Counted from the stretch's first letter, positions 1 to 10,077 are shown. The stretch is 37,918 bases of DNA from Candidatus Saccharimonadota bacterium (GCA_029260855.1 JAJDCK010000003.1:1-37918), one strand, 5' to 3'. Notes: generated by a model not told the origin, from the sequence alone. Numbers and translations are program-made.

Positions 1-24
1 GTGTATCTGTTAGACTAGTCGCTT

Positions 25-1311
25 ATGCAGATTAAGAAGAATTATTTATCAGAGACCGAAGTCAGTTTGACCGTTATAGCAGGGGCAGATGAGCTACAAA
101 AAATGAAAGACCACGTGTTGCGTCGTTTCCAGGCGCGGCTCAAGCTTGCTGGTTTTCGTGAAGGAAAAGCGCCGCTTGCGTTAGTTGAAAAGAATGTTGA
201 ACAGTCGCAACTACAAACTGAGTTTCTGGAAGAAACCATCAATCAACTGTACCCTCAGGTTATTCATAGCGAAAAGCTAAGGCCGGTTGCGCGCCCAGAA
301 ATCAGTATCACCAAATTCGTACCTTTTACGACCCTAGAATTTGAAGCCAAGGTGGCAGTCATAGGCGAAATGAAACTACCTGATTACAAAAAACTCAAAA
401 AGCCTATGCCCATGCCGAAGGTTGCATCTGAAGATGTAGATGGTGTACTTAAATCACTAAGGCAGCGGGCCGCGGAAAAGATAGATGTTGATCGTGCCGC
501 TAAGGTGGGAGATGAGGTGTGGATTAATTTTGTTGGTACAGACGCAAAAGGAACTCCAGTCAGTGGTGCGGACGGCAAGGACTACCCGATAGTCCTGGGT
601 AGCAAAACATTTATACCAGGGTTCGAAGACAACGTTGCAGGTATGAAACCACAGGGGTCCAAGACTTTTACTCTGACATTCCCAAAAGAATACAACTTAA
701 AAGCACTAGCCGGGAAAAAAGTTACTTTCAAAGTTGATGTTACGAAAGTGCAAGAAATACTGGAGCCTAAGCTTGATGACAGTTTTGCGTCTAAGATCGG
801 CCCCTTTAAAACTCTTCAAAATTTAAAGGACGATATTAAAAAGCAGTTAACAATTGAAAAGCAACAACAGGCAGAACGAGACTACGAGTCAGAGCTTGTC
901 CGTGAAATTGCCAAAAAAGCTAAAGTTGTCATTCCTGACGTGATGATCAACGATCAGATTGAGCGACTGACCCAGGAGCTAAAGCAAAATATAACTTATC
1001 GTGGCCTGACATATGAGGATTTTCTCAAAACAGAAGGCAAAACTGAATCAGAATACAAAAAACAAGTCTTAGCCCCACAGGCTGAGGAACGCGCTAAAAT
1101 CAGCCTAATCTTAGGTGATATTGCCGATAAAGAAAACCTATATATTACGCCTGAGGAGCTAGATATAAGGATTGAGTTACTGAGAGGGCAATACAAGGAT
1201 GCTGCTATGCAAGCCGAGCTTGAAAAGCCAGAAACACGCCAAGATGTGTCATCGCGCATGCTGACTGAAAAAGTGCTGGCCAAGCTTACCGGGTACGCTA
1301 ACAGTAAGTAG
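25..1311 (+). CDS. tig: Trigger factor (ribosome-associated peptidyl-prolyl isomerase)
   Basis: ORF 428 aa with N-terminal GFREGKAP ribosome-binding signature, central FKBP-like domain (VLGSKTFIPGFEDNVAGMKPQGSKTFTLTFP); followed by clpP as in many bacteria. Confidence 0.95.
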   Translation: MQIKKNYLSETEVSLTVIAGADELQKMKDHVLRRFQARLKLAGFREGKAPLALVEKNVEQSQLQTEFLEETINQLYPQVIHSEKLRPVARPEISITKFVPFTTLEFEAKVAVIGEMKLPDYKKLKKPMPMPKVASEDVDGVLKSLRQRAAEKIDVDRAAKVGDEVWINFVGTDAKGTPVSGADGKDYPIVLGSKTFIPGFEDNVAGMKPQGSKTFTLTFPKEYNLKALAGKKVTFKVDVTKVQEILEPKLDDSFASKIGPFKTLQNLKDDIKKQLTIEKQQQAERDYESELVREIAKKAKVVIPDVMINDQIERLTQELKQNITYRGLTYEDFLKTEGKTESEYKKQVLAPQAEERAKISLILGDIADKENLYITPEELDIRIELLRGQYKDAAMQAELEKPETRQDVSSRMLTEKVLAKLTGYANSK

Positions 1312-1341
1312 CTCAACCCAGAAAGTAAATTTAACGGTCAG

Positions 1342-1368
1342 TTGGCACTCTTGACTTGGGAGTGCTAA
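1342..1368 (+). promoter_or_regulatory. CIRCE operator (HrcA binding site)
   Basis: TTGGCACTC-N9-GAGTGCTAA; one mismatch to the consensus TTAGCACTC-N9-GAGTGCTAA. Confidence 0.9.
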
Positions 1369-1379
1369 TTCCATATCAT
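1351..1379 (+). promoter_or_regulatory. Sigma70-type promoter for clpP
   Basis: TTGACT (1351-1356) - 17 nt - TATCAT (1374-1379); the -35 lies inside the CIRCE spacer. Confidence 0.75.
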
Positions 1380-1385
1380 ACCATT

Positions 1386-1982
1386 ATGAGCATATTAATC
1401 CCGACGGTTATAGAAAATGAAGGTCGTGTTGAGCGAGCATATGATATTTACTCAAGGCTACTGAAAGACCGCATTATCTTTCTTGGCGATGATCTCAATG
1501 CGCATACGGCTAACCTCATAGTCGCGCAGTTATTATTCTTGGATAATGCTAACCCAAAAAAGGATGTTTTTCTGTATATTAATAGCCCAGGCGGTAGTGT
1601 TTATGATGCACTGGCGATCTACGACACAATGCAATTCATTAAAGCAGATATACAGACTGTCGGGATCGGTATTCAGGCCAGCGCAGCGGCATTTTTACTT
1701 AGCAGCGGCACCAGGGGCAAGCGTTATCTACTACCAAACTCGGCGGTAATGATTCACCAGCCATCGAGCGGAACGCGTGGTAAGGTTACCGACCAGGAGA
1801 TTGACCTTAAAGAAGCGCTACGAGTCAAAAAGCTCATGCAACAAATTATGGCTAAGAACACAGGGCAAAAAACGGAAAAGATACACCAAGATATGGAGCG
1901 CGACTTTTGGATGACAGCGGAAGAAGCTAAAAAGTACGGTATCGTTGACGCGGTTATTGCTACGCCCCCAAAAAGCTCTTGA
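1386..1982 (+). CDS. clpP: ATP-dependent Clp protease proteolytic subunit ClpP
   Basis: [16 protein letters not shown], catalytic Ser in [14 protein letters not shown], His in MIHQPSSG. The track start at 1356 lies inside the CIRCE/promoter, so ATG 1386 is preferred. Confidence 0.93.
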   Translation: MSILIPTVIENEGRVERAYDIYSRLLKDRIIFLGDDLNAHTANLIVAQLLFLDNANPKKDVFLYINSPGGSVYDALAIYDTMQFIKADIQTVGIGIQASAAAFLLSSGTRGKRYLLPNSAVMIHQPSSGTRGKVTDQEIDLKEALRVKKLMQQIMAKNTGQKTEKIHQDMERDFWMTAEEAKKYGIVDAVIATPPKSS

Positions 1983-2133
1983 CAATAGAAAAACATTCGT
2001 TCAGACTCTAGCTAAGAAGTAGTGAACGTTGGCCAGTGCTGGTTTTATCATAATAAAGCACCAAAACCCCCACGTAGTGACCTTCGCCGACAAAATTCTT
2101 ATCTAAAACAAGTGAAATTTACATCAATAAATT

Positions 2134-2171
2134 GGGCTTCTTTTGAAATCGCGCGGAATCAAAAGCAGCCC
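2134..2171 (+). promoter_or_regulatory. Stem-loop in rpoB 5' leader
   Basis: GGGCTTCTTTTGA (2134-2146) pairs with TCAAAAGCAGCCC (2159-2171): 13-position stem with one mismatch, 12-nt loop, ending 18 nt before the rpoB ATG. Confidence 0.6.
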
Positions 2172-2189
2172 TAATGGGAGCACTATTTT

Positions 2190-5100
2190 ATGGCAAAAAG
2201 CATTGGCGCTAAGGTCAGCACCAAAAAGCGGACGTTTTATACAAAAGTTGACGATGTCATTAATCTACCTAACTTAGTAGATCATCAGAACAAGTCTTTT
2301 CAGTGGTTCGTTGAGGAAGGGCTAGGGGAACTTCTGTCAGAAATTAGCCCCATTGACGACTACACTGGAACAAAATTATCACTACGTTTCAAGGATTACA
2401 GGTTTGAGCCACCTAAAATGACAGAAGCCGAGGCGCATGAGAATAATATCAGCTATGACGCGCCCCTAAAAGCTACCGTAGAGCTAACAAACAAAATCAC
2501 AGGTGAGATAAAGGATCAGGAGATCTACCTTGGTGATTACCCGTGGATGACCGAGAGGGGGACTTTTGTTATTAATGGTGCTGAGCGCGTAGTTGTTTCG
2601 CAACTAATTCGTTCGGCGGGTGTGTTTTTTATAGCAGATCAACACGGCGCAACAAGTCGTTTTGGCGCCAAAGTTATACCTGGGCGTGGTGCTTGGCTGG
2701 AATTTGAAACCGCAGCAAACGGTGCTTTGTATGTAAAGATTGACCGCAAGCGCAAGATGCCAATCTCAACCCTTCTGCGGGCGCTAGGCCTAACTGACGC
2801 ACAGATGAAGGACGCCTTTAAGCATGTTGACGAAGGCAAGTTAAGCTATCTTGAAGCAACTCTTGAAAAAGACCCAAGCCGCGGCGTTAACGATTCTTTG
2901 ATTGAGGTTTACCGTCGCTTGCGCCCAGGCGATCTTGCGACAGTGGATAACGCACGTAGCTTGCTGGAGAATATGTTCTATAACTTCAAGCGTTTTGACT
3001 TCAGTCGGGTTGGCCGATATAAGATCAACAAACGACTCAATATTGACATTCCCAATACGATTGAAAATCGTGTTATGCGCATCGAAGATCTTGTAGCAAT
3101 TATTGCGGAGATAATTCGTCTGAATAACACTCAAGAACCCGCTGATGACATAGACAGCTTGGCTAATCGGCGCGTTAAGCTTGTTGGAGAGCTTGTGCAG
3201 CGTCAGTTTCGTATCGGATTGCTTCGAATGGAGCGAAATACTAAGGACCGTATGTCTATGAGTGAGATTGAGACCGTTACTCCGGCACAGCTTATTAACG
3301 CACGGCCGATAGTCGCCGCGGTGCGCGAGTTCTTTGCTAGCTCTCAACTCAGTCAGTTCATGGATCAAATTAACCCGCTAAGCGAACTGGCACACAAGCG
3401 ACGTCTGAGCTCAATGGGTCCAGGTGGACTGTCTCGCGAACGCGCAGGCTTTGAGGTGCGCGATGCTCATGCGACTCACTATGGACGTATTTGCGCGGTT
3501 GAAACTCCGGAAGGTGCAAACATCGGGCTGGTACTCAACCTAGCCAGCTATGCTCGTATTAACGACTACGGATTTATTGAGACTCCATATCGTACAGTCA
3601 CAAACGCTGTTACTGCTAAAGATTCAGTTGGCCACATCGCATCGGTAGACCTAGAGGATGAGAAGGGTAAGGTCATAGTCAAAGCGGGAGCAAAAATTAC
3701 TACTGACGCAGCCAAAAAGCTAGCGACTGTTAAGAACCAAGTTACCTGGCCGGTCAAGGCAAAGGTAACTAGCAATGTCGTCTATCTAGACGCTTCAGGA
3801 GAAGAATCAGCCGTTATCGCAAGTGCAGGCGAAGCGTTTGACGACGAAGGACACTTTGTGAACGATCGAGTAAGTGTAAGACGACGTCTTGTTGCTGGAG
3901 AGGCCGATGCTGATGAGGTTACGCATATGGACGCCAGTCGAATGCAAATCATTGGTTCATCAGCTTCGCTGATCCCGTTTATTGAAAAGAACTACGTTTA
4001 TCGTAGCCTGATGGGAAGCAACCAGCAGCGTCAAGCTGTTCCGCTTGTGTCTCCTGTTGCACCCCTTGTGGGCACCGGGTTAGAGGGCATCGCTGCTGCC
4101 AACACTGGTCAGCTTACGGTTGCCGATGAGGATGGTGAGGTGGTTAGATCTTCGGCAGACGAGGTTGTTGTTAAGTACAAATCCGGCACTGTTACATACA
4201 AGCCAATGCACTTCGTAAGAAGCAATGAAGGCAGTAGCATCAACCAAAAAGTTGTTGTAAATGGTGGCGAGCTAGTCAAAAAAGGCGACACACTAATTGA
4301 GGGCATGTCCATTGCTGATGGTGAGCTTGCCCTAGGCAAAGATCTCCTTGCTGCTTTTATGCCGTGGCATGGATATAACTTTGAAGACGCTATCATTATC
4401 TCGCGGAAAATTGTTGAAGACGACACCCTAACTTCTATACATATTGTTGACTACATGGTAGAGGTCCGAGAGACGAAACTGGGGCCTGAAATAGTTACTC
4501 GTGACATACCGAACGTATCAGAGGATGCGCTGCGGCACCTTGACGAAGACGGGATAGTCCGCATTGGTGCTGAAGTCCACCCTGGCGATATCCTTGTAGG
4601 TAAGATTACTCCTAAGGGTGAACAAGAGCTTAGTTCTGAAGAGCGGCTGCTGCGCGCTATCTTTGGCGAAAAGGCCAAAGAGGTCCGCGATACATCACAG
4701 CGTATGAGCAACGGTAAACATGGAAAGGTCGTTGGTGTAAAAGTTTTCTCAAGAGCCAACGGGCACGAGCTAAAAGCCGGTGTCATTATGCAGGTGCAAG
4801 TGTTTGTGGCGCAGATGCGAAAAATCGCAGTAGGCGACAAGCTTGGCGGTCGTCACGGTAACAAGGGTGTTATCGCCCGCATTTTACCAGTTGAGGATAT
4901 GCCATTTACTGAGGACGGAACCCCTGTTGATATTGTGCTGAACCCGCTTGGAGTGCCATCACGTATGAATATTGGTCAGCTATTTGAAACCCATCTAGGG
5001 ATGGCCGCACGAGCGCTGGGTCTGAAAATCGCTAGCCCGCCATTTAATGGTGTACCTACTGAAAAGATACATGAGCTGTTGAATGAGGCCGGGCTACCAA

Positions 5101-5753
5101 AAGACGGCAAGCAGCAGCTTTATGACGGTCGCACAGGCGAAGAATTTAAAGAGCGGACAACAGTAGGCTCAATGTACATGATTAAGCTTAATCACATGAT
5201 TGCTGACAAAATCCATGCTCGCTCCACTGGTCCATATACAATGGTGACGCAGCAGCCGCTTGGTGGTAAGGCTCAGAATGGTGGTCAGAGATTTGGCGAA
5301 ATGGAAGTTTGGGCGCTTGAGGCCTATGGCGCTAGCAACATTCTGCAGGAAATGCTAACTATCAAATCTGATGATGTTTACGGACGATCAAAAGCTTATG
5401 AAGCTATCATCAAGGGCACTGAAATTGTCGGACCAAAGATTCCAGAAAGTTTCAACGTCCTAGTTAAAGAACTGCAGGGCTTAGGTCTTAAGGTAGATCT
5501 TGTTACGTCAGATCAGCTTGTTGATGCCGAAGCTGTTCTAGCTGAGAACATAAAAGACGAAGCTAAGCACTTGGCAGATGTCCCCGTGCCAGAACCTGCC
5601 ATGTCAGATGTGGATGTAACAGAAGATGCAGCAGCGGACGAGTTTGTCGTGATGGAGCTGGATGACGAGATGCCAGCTACCACGGTAGTCCCAGATGATG
5701 ATTCGGACGACACAGCTCTTGTGCCAGACGATAAGGAAGAGGAGACAAAATAA
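2190..5753 (+). CDS. rpoB: DNA-directed RNA polymerase subunit beta
   Basis: 1187 aa; SSQLSQFMDQINPLSELAHKRR, GDKLGGRHGNKGV, RFGEMEVWALEAYGA. Confidence 0.98.
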   Translation: MAKSIGAKVSTKKRTFYTKVDDVINLPNLVDHQNKSFQWFVEEGLGELLSEISPIDDYTGTKLSLRFKDYRFEPPKMTEAEAHENNISYDAPLKATVELTNKITGEIKDQEIYLGDYPWMTERGTFVINGAERVVVSQLIRSAGVFFIADQHGATSRFGAKVIPGRGAWLEFETAANGALYVKIDRKRKMPISTLLRALGLTDAQMKDAFKHVDEGKLSYLEATLEKDPSRGVNDSLIEVYRRLRPGDLATVDNARSLLENMFYNFKRFDFSRVGRYKINKRLNIDIPNTIENRVMRIEDLVAIIAEIIRLNNTQEPADDIDSLANRRVKLVGELVQRQFRIGLLRMERNTKDRMSMSEIETVTPAQLINARPIVAAVREFFASSQLSQFMDQINPLSELAHKRRLSSMGPGGLSRERAGFEVRDAHATHYGRICAVETPEGANIGLVLNLASYARINDYGFIETPYRTVTNAVTAKDSVGHIASVDLEDEKGKVIVKAGAKITTDAAKKLATVKNQVTWPVKAKVTSNVVYLDASGEESAVIASAGEAFDDEGHFVNDRVSVRRRLVAGEADADEVTHMDASRMQIIGSSASLIPFIEKNYVYRSLMGSNQQRQAVPLVSPVAPLVGTGLEGIAAANTGQLTVADEDGEVVRSSADEVVVKYKSGTVTYKPMHFVRSNEGSSINQKVVVNGGELVKKGDTLIEGMSIADGELALGKDLLAAFMPWHGYNFEDAIIISRKIVEDDTLTSIHIVDYMVEVRETKLGPEIVTRDIPNVSEDALRHLDEDGIVRIGAEVHPGDILVGKITPKGEQELSSEERLLRAIFGEKAKEVRDTSQRMSNGKHGKVVGVKVFSRANGHELKAGVIMQVQVFVAQMRKIAVGDKLGGRHGNKGVIARILPVEDMPFTEDGTPVDIVLNPLGVPSRMNIGQLFETHLGMAARALGLKIASPPFNGVPTEKIHELLNEAGLPKDGKQQLYDGRTGEEFKERTTVGSMYMIKLNHMIADKIHARSTGPYTMVTQQPLGGKAQNGGQRFGEMEVWALEAYGASNILQEMLTIKSDDVYGRSKAYEAIIKGTEIVGPKIPESFNVLVKELQGLGLKVDLVTSDQLVDAEAVLAENIKDEAKHLADVPVPEPAMSDVDVTEDAAADEFVVMELDDEMPATTVVPDDDSDDTALVPDDKEEETK

Positions 5754-8700
5754 TGTTACGACGATACGACGTAGGCACTAATATTGCTGATTTTGATGCA
5801 GTTCGGCTAGCAGTGGCTAGCCCATCCGACATACAGGAATGGAGCTATGGTGAAGTCACGAAGCCCGAAACCATAAACTATAGAACGCAAAAGCCAGAGA
5901 GAGACGGGTTGTTTTGTGAGCGTATCTTTGGGCCTATAAAGGACATTAATCCCCACGATGCGAAGTACAAAGGAGTGCGATCACGTGAAGCTGCCGTTGA
6001 TAAAAACGGTGAAATTGTTACCAAGAGTATTGTTCGTAGAGAACGCATGGGTCATATTACCTTGGCGAGTCCAGTGGCTCACATTTGGTTTCTGAAAGGT
6101 ACACCATCTGCTGTCGGGCTCTTACTGGGTATGACAGTTAAGAACCTAGAACGCGTCGCGTACTTTGCTAGCTATGTGATTATGAGTGTTGATGCTGATA
6201 AGCGAGATAAGATGCTAGCAGATAAAGAGGCTGAATTCTCTGCCGCCCAAGAAGCTATCAAGACACGTTACGAAAACGAGGCACAGGCAGAAAACGCAAA
6301 TGTTAAAGCTCTAGCGGAAATGCAGACCAAGGAACTTGATGAGCTTAGCAAAGAGTTTGACGTTTTGAAAAATCAGCTTGTAGCCCTTGAAAGAGTGCGA
6401 TTGATAAGCGAGACAGATTACCGAGCTCTACCAGACGATGTTCAAGGCTTAATATCTGTTGGCATGGGTGGATCTGCCCTCAAAAGCCTTCTCGAACAAA
6501 TTGATCTGGACCAACTGATTGCAGAGCTAGCCGCTGAAGCTGAGGAAGCAAAGGGTCAACGCAAGAAGAAGCTCATGAAACGACTGCGTTTGCTTGAAAG
6601 TATGGTGCGAGCCGGCATTCGCCCGGACAGTATGTGTCTGTCGATTCTACCCGTAATTCCTCCGGACCTTCGGCCGATGGTTCAGCTAACCGGTGGTCGC
6701 TTTGCAACCTCTGACTTAAACGATTTATATCGTAGGGTAATTAACCGTAATAATCGTTTGAAAAAGTTGATTGAGTTGAACGCTCCTGAGGTGATCAGGC
6801 GGAACGAACAGCGCATGCTACAAGAAGCTGTAGACGCACTGATCGACAACAACAATGCACGTTCCGGACGGGCTGTAGCCGCAACTGGTCAACGCCGTAG
6901 GCTTAAAAGCTTGAGTGATATGCTTAAAGGCAAACAAGGCCGCTTCCGTCAGAACCTGCTTGGAAAACGAGTTGACTACTCTGGTCGCTCAGTAATCGTT
7001 GCTGGGCCAGAACTAAAAATTTTTGAATGTGGTCTTCCAAAGATGATGGCGCTTGAACTTTTCAAGCCATTTGTGATCGGATATTTAATAGCAAACGAGC
7101 ACGCGCATAATATCCGCTCCGCAACTCGCATGATTGAAACTGGCGAGATTGCTGTATGGGATGCCCTTGATGAAGTCATTAAAGGGAAGTACGTGCTACT
7201 TAACCGAGCTCCTTCACTTCATAGGTTATCTATTCAGGCGTTTCAGCCTCGCTTAATCGAAGGTAAGGCAATCCAGCTACACCCACTTGTGTGTAAAGGT
7301 TTTAATGCTGACTTTGATGGAGACCAGATGGCCGTGCACCTTCCATTGTCCGATGCAGCGCAAGATGAAGCGCGCAATATCATGGCTTCAAGTCGTAACT
7401 TGCTCAAACCAGCAGATGGTTCGCCGATCTTGCACATAGAGCAGGATATTGTTCTGGGCTGCTACTACCTGACGTATGACCGTGCTGGTAGCATGGCTAC
7501 CGATAAGCCCAAAGGCATAGCCAGTATCAATGAGGCAATTATGGCTCTTGATAACGGTTCAATCATGCTACAGAGCAGAATTCGCATACCATTCCGTGGC
7601 GAAACTCGCGAGACGACCCTTGGAAGAATTCTCTTTAACGAGATCTTCCCTGATGATTTCCCATTCCAAGACGAGCCTATGACCAAGAAAAAGCTGGGAC
7701 GTGCAATGGCTTTGGCTTACCAGAAATACGGCCAAGCTAAGACCGCTGAGATTGCGGATGACCTAAAAGACATTGGCTTTAGGTATGCGACTCGTTCTGG
7801 TATTTCAATGGGCATGGGTGACTTTACCGATATTAAAGGTCTTCACGATCTAACAGATAAGGGTGAGAAGCGTGCTACAGAAATTAGTGAACAATTTGAT
7901 CAAGGGTTCATCACCGACGAAGAAAGATATCGCCTGACAGTCGAAAACTGGACTGATGTTGTGGCGACCGTCCAAAAGGCCTTGTCTGAACAGTTCTCAA
8001 AAGAAGACAGCTCCATGTCTATAGCTGTGGTGTCTGGTGCTCGTGGTAACATCGGTCAGGTTATGACCGCTGTCGGTATGCTCGGTGTTACTACTGATGC
8101 AACGGGGCGCGCAATTGAGCTACCTATTCGCTCAAACTACAAGTCTGGTTTGACGCCACTTGAGTACTTTACTGCTACGCGTGGTGCTCGTAAGGGTATG
8201 ATTGACACCGCGCTCAAGACCGCTGACTCCGGCTACCTAACAAGACGTTTGGTAGACGTAAGCCAGGATGTCTTCACAATTGAAGAAGAGTGTGAAGACC
8301 CAGGGTTTCCGCTTTACAGATCTGACGCGGCCGAAATTGGTGTCACGCTCGGTTCTAGGCTTCAAGGACGCTTTTCGGCAGAAAAAATTGGTAAACACAT
8401 CAAGGCTAACGAGCTTATCACTCCAGAGCTCGCAAAAGCTATTGACGAGGACGACTCGCTAGATGGTGTACGCATCATGAGTGCGCTGAGTTGTACTAAT
8501 GTACGTGGTGTTTCACGTAAGTCATATGGTCTAGACCCAGCTACCGGCGAGCTCGTTGCGATAGCGCACCCTGCTGGAGTTATCGCTGCCCAGAGTATAG
8601 GAGAGCCTGGTACTCAGTTAACACTGAAAACCTTCCACTCCGGTGGTGTGGCTGGTGAGGATATCACGACTGGTCTTCCTCGCGTAGAAGAGTTGTTTGA

Positions 8701-9577
8701 GGTTCGTGCGCCTAAAGGTCAAGCATTTTTGGCTGAAATTGCTGGGGCTATATCAACCTGGGAAGAGGGAGATCATTACATAGTACAAGTTTCAGCCGAT
8801 AGCGAAGAGAAGGTAGATCTGAAACTAGAGGATCGTACAGCACAGATTGCTGACGGCACCGATGTTGCTATTGGAGATGTGGTCGCAGCGCAAAAAGACG
8901 GAGCTATGCCTCTTATAGCGCCTATAGCTGGCAAGGCCCATGTAGCTAAAACCAAGATTACAATTACTCCTAACGGTAAGAGCGTTGTTAAGTATGAGAT
9001 CCCTGGCTTCAAGCAGGTTGTGGTGAAAGATGGCGACCAAGTAGTAGCCGGCCAAAGGCTCACCAACGGCTCTATTAACCTGCATGAGTTGATGAGCTTA
9101 CAGGGTGTAGAAGCTACGCAGCGCTATATCATGAACCAGATTCTTGGTATATTTGCGTCACAAGGCCAAAACATTGCAGATAAGCACCTTGAAATCATTG
9201 TGAGACAGATGTTTAGCCGAGTCCAGATTGAGGAGGCCGGTGATAGCTCCTTTGTCACCGGTGATATCGTTAGCAAGCTCGCAGTAGCTGAAGCAAACGA
9301 GAAACTAGTTAATGAAGGCAAGCAGCCGGCTAAAGTCACGCAGTTGCTACTTGGCATTACAAAGGCTAGTCTTTCAACCGACTCATTCCTAAGCGCTGCA
9401 TCATTCCAAGACACTACACGCGTTCTGATTGCAGCAGCTACAAGCGGTAAAGTAGACCACCTGTACGGCCTTAAGGAGAATGTGATCTTGGGGCGTCGCA
9501 TACCAGTCGGGACAGGTTACAGAGCAAATGAGCTGAGAGAAGAAGAAGGCGAGATTGCAGAAGCCATTGAACTATGA
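5753..9577 (+). CDS. rpoC: DNA-directed RNA polymerase subunit beta'
   Basis: 1274 aa; catalytic FNADFDGDQMAVHLPLS, AAQSIGEPGTQLTLKTFHSGG; stop/start overlap with rpoB. Confidence 0.98.
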   Translation: MLRRYDVGTNIADFDAVRLAVASPSDIQEWSYGEVTKPETINYRTQKPERDGLFCERIFGPIKDINPHDAKYKGVRSREAAVDKNGEIVTKSIVRRERMGHITLASPVAHIWFLKGTPSAVGLLLGMTVKNLERVAYFASYVIMSVDADKRDKMLADKEAEFSAAQEAIKTRYENEAQAENANVKALAEMQTKELDELSKEFDVLKNQLVALERVRLISETDYRALPDDVQGLISVGMGGSALKSLLEQIDLDQLIAELAAEAEEAKGQRKKKLMKRLRLLESMVRAGIRPDSMCLSILPVIPPDLRPMVQLTGGRFATSDLNDLYRRVINRNNRLKKLIELNAPEVIRRNEQRMLQEAVDALIDNNNARSGRAVAATGQRRRLKSLSDMLKGKQGRFRQNLLGKRVDYSGRSVIVAGPELKIFECGLPKMMALELFKPFVIGYLIANEHAHNIRSATRMIETGEIAVWDALDEVIKGKYVLLNRAPSLHRLSIQAFQPRLIEGKAIQLHPLVCKGFNADFDGDQMAVHLPLSDAAQDEARNIMASSRNLLKPADGSPILHIEQDIVLGCYYLTYDRAGSMATDKPKGIASINEAIMALDNGSIMLQSRIRIPFRGETRETTLGRILFNEIFPDDFPFQDEPMTKKKLGRAMALAYQKYGQAKTAEIADDLKDIGFRYATRSGISMGMGDFTDIKGLHDLTDKGEKRATEISEQFDQGFITDEERYRLTVENWTDVVATVQKALSEQFSKEDSSMSIAVVSGARGNIGQVMTAVGMLGVTTDATGRAIELPIRSNYKSGLTPLEYFTATRGARKGMIDTALKTADSGYLTRRLVDVSQDVFTIEEECEDPGFPLYRSDAAEIGVTLGSRLQGRFSAEKIGKHIKANELITPELAKAIDEDDSLDGVRIMSALSCTNVRGVSRKSYGLDPATGELVAIAHPAGVIAAQSIGEPGTQLTLKTFHSGGVAGEDITTGLPRVEELFEVRAPKGQAFLAEIAGAISTWEEGDHYIVQVSADSEEKVDLKLEDRTAQIADGTDVAIGDVVAAQKDGAMPLIAPIAGKAHVAKTKITITPNGKSVVKYEIPGFKQVVVKDGDQVVAGQRLTNGSINLHELMSLQGVEATQRYIMNQILGIFASQGQNIADKHLEIIVRQMFSRVQIEEAGDSSFVTGDIVSKLAVAEANEKLVNEGKQPAKVTQLLLGITKASLSTDSFLSAASFQDTTRVLIAAATSGKVDHLYGLKENVILGRRIPVGTGYRANELREEEGEIAEAIEL

Positions 9578-9661
9578 TAGAATTTGAAAACTTTACTATA
9601 AGTAATCCGAGCACGGGCGACGGCAAACCCCGAGTAGCGGTAGATTACGCAAGGAGAACTA

Positions 9662-10075
9662 ATGCCAACTATTAATCAGCTAGTGCGCAAATCACGCACC
9701 AAGGTGACAACCAAAACCAAGTCGCCAGCGTTGCAGCGCGTTACAAACAACCTAAAGAACCGTAACTACGAAAAGCCAGCGCCGTTTAAACGCGGTGTTT
9801 GCGTCAAGGTCACGACCAAAACTCCAAAAAAGCCTAACTCAGCGCTTCGCAAGGTCGCGCGTGTGCGACTTCAGAATGGTCATGAAGTGTGGGCCTACAT
9901 TGGTGGCGAGGGTCATAACCTTCAGGAGCATGCAGTTGTATTGGTGCGTGGTGGCCGTGTGCCTGATCTTCCCGGTGTGCGCTATCATATTGTTCGTGGC
10001 TCACTAGACCTTCAAGGCGTCCAGGGTCGCAAGCAAAGCCGAAGCTTATACGGCGCCAAGAAAGAGAGCAAATAA
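9662..10075 (+). CDS. rpsL: 30S ribosomal protein S12
   Basis: [39 protein letters not shown]. Confidence 0.98.
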   Translation: MPTINQLVRKSRTKVTTKTKSPALQRVTNNLKNRNYEKPAPFKRGVCVKVTTKTPKKPNSALRKVARVRLQNGHEVWAYIGGEGHNLQEHAVVLVRGGRVPDLPGVRYHIVRGSLDLQGVQGRKQSRSLYGAKKESK

Positions 10076-10077
10076 TC

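Noticed and set aside
1356-1385. ClpP start at 1356 ([11 protein letters not shown]...) from the ORF track
   Set aside because: TTG start inside the CIRCE/promoter; ATG 1386 gives the normal ClpP N-terminus.
3330-3530. Rifampicin-resistance substitutions in RpoB
   Set aside because: The key D516, H526, R529 and S531 equivalents are conserved; N518I and L533M-like changes are not enough to predict resistance.
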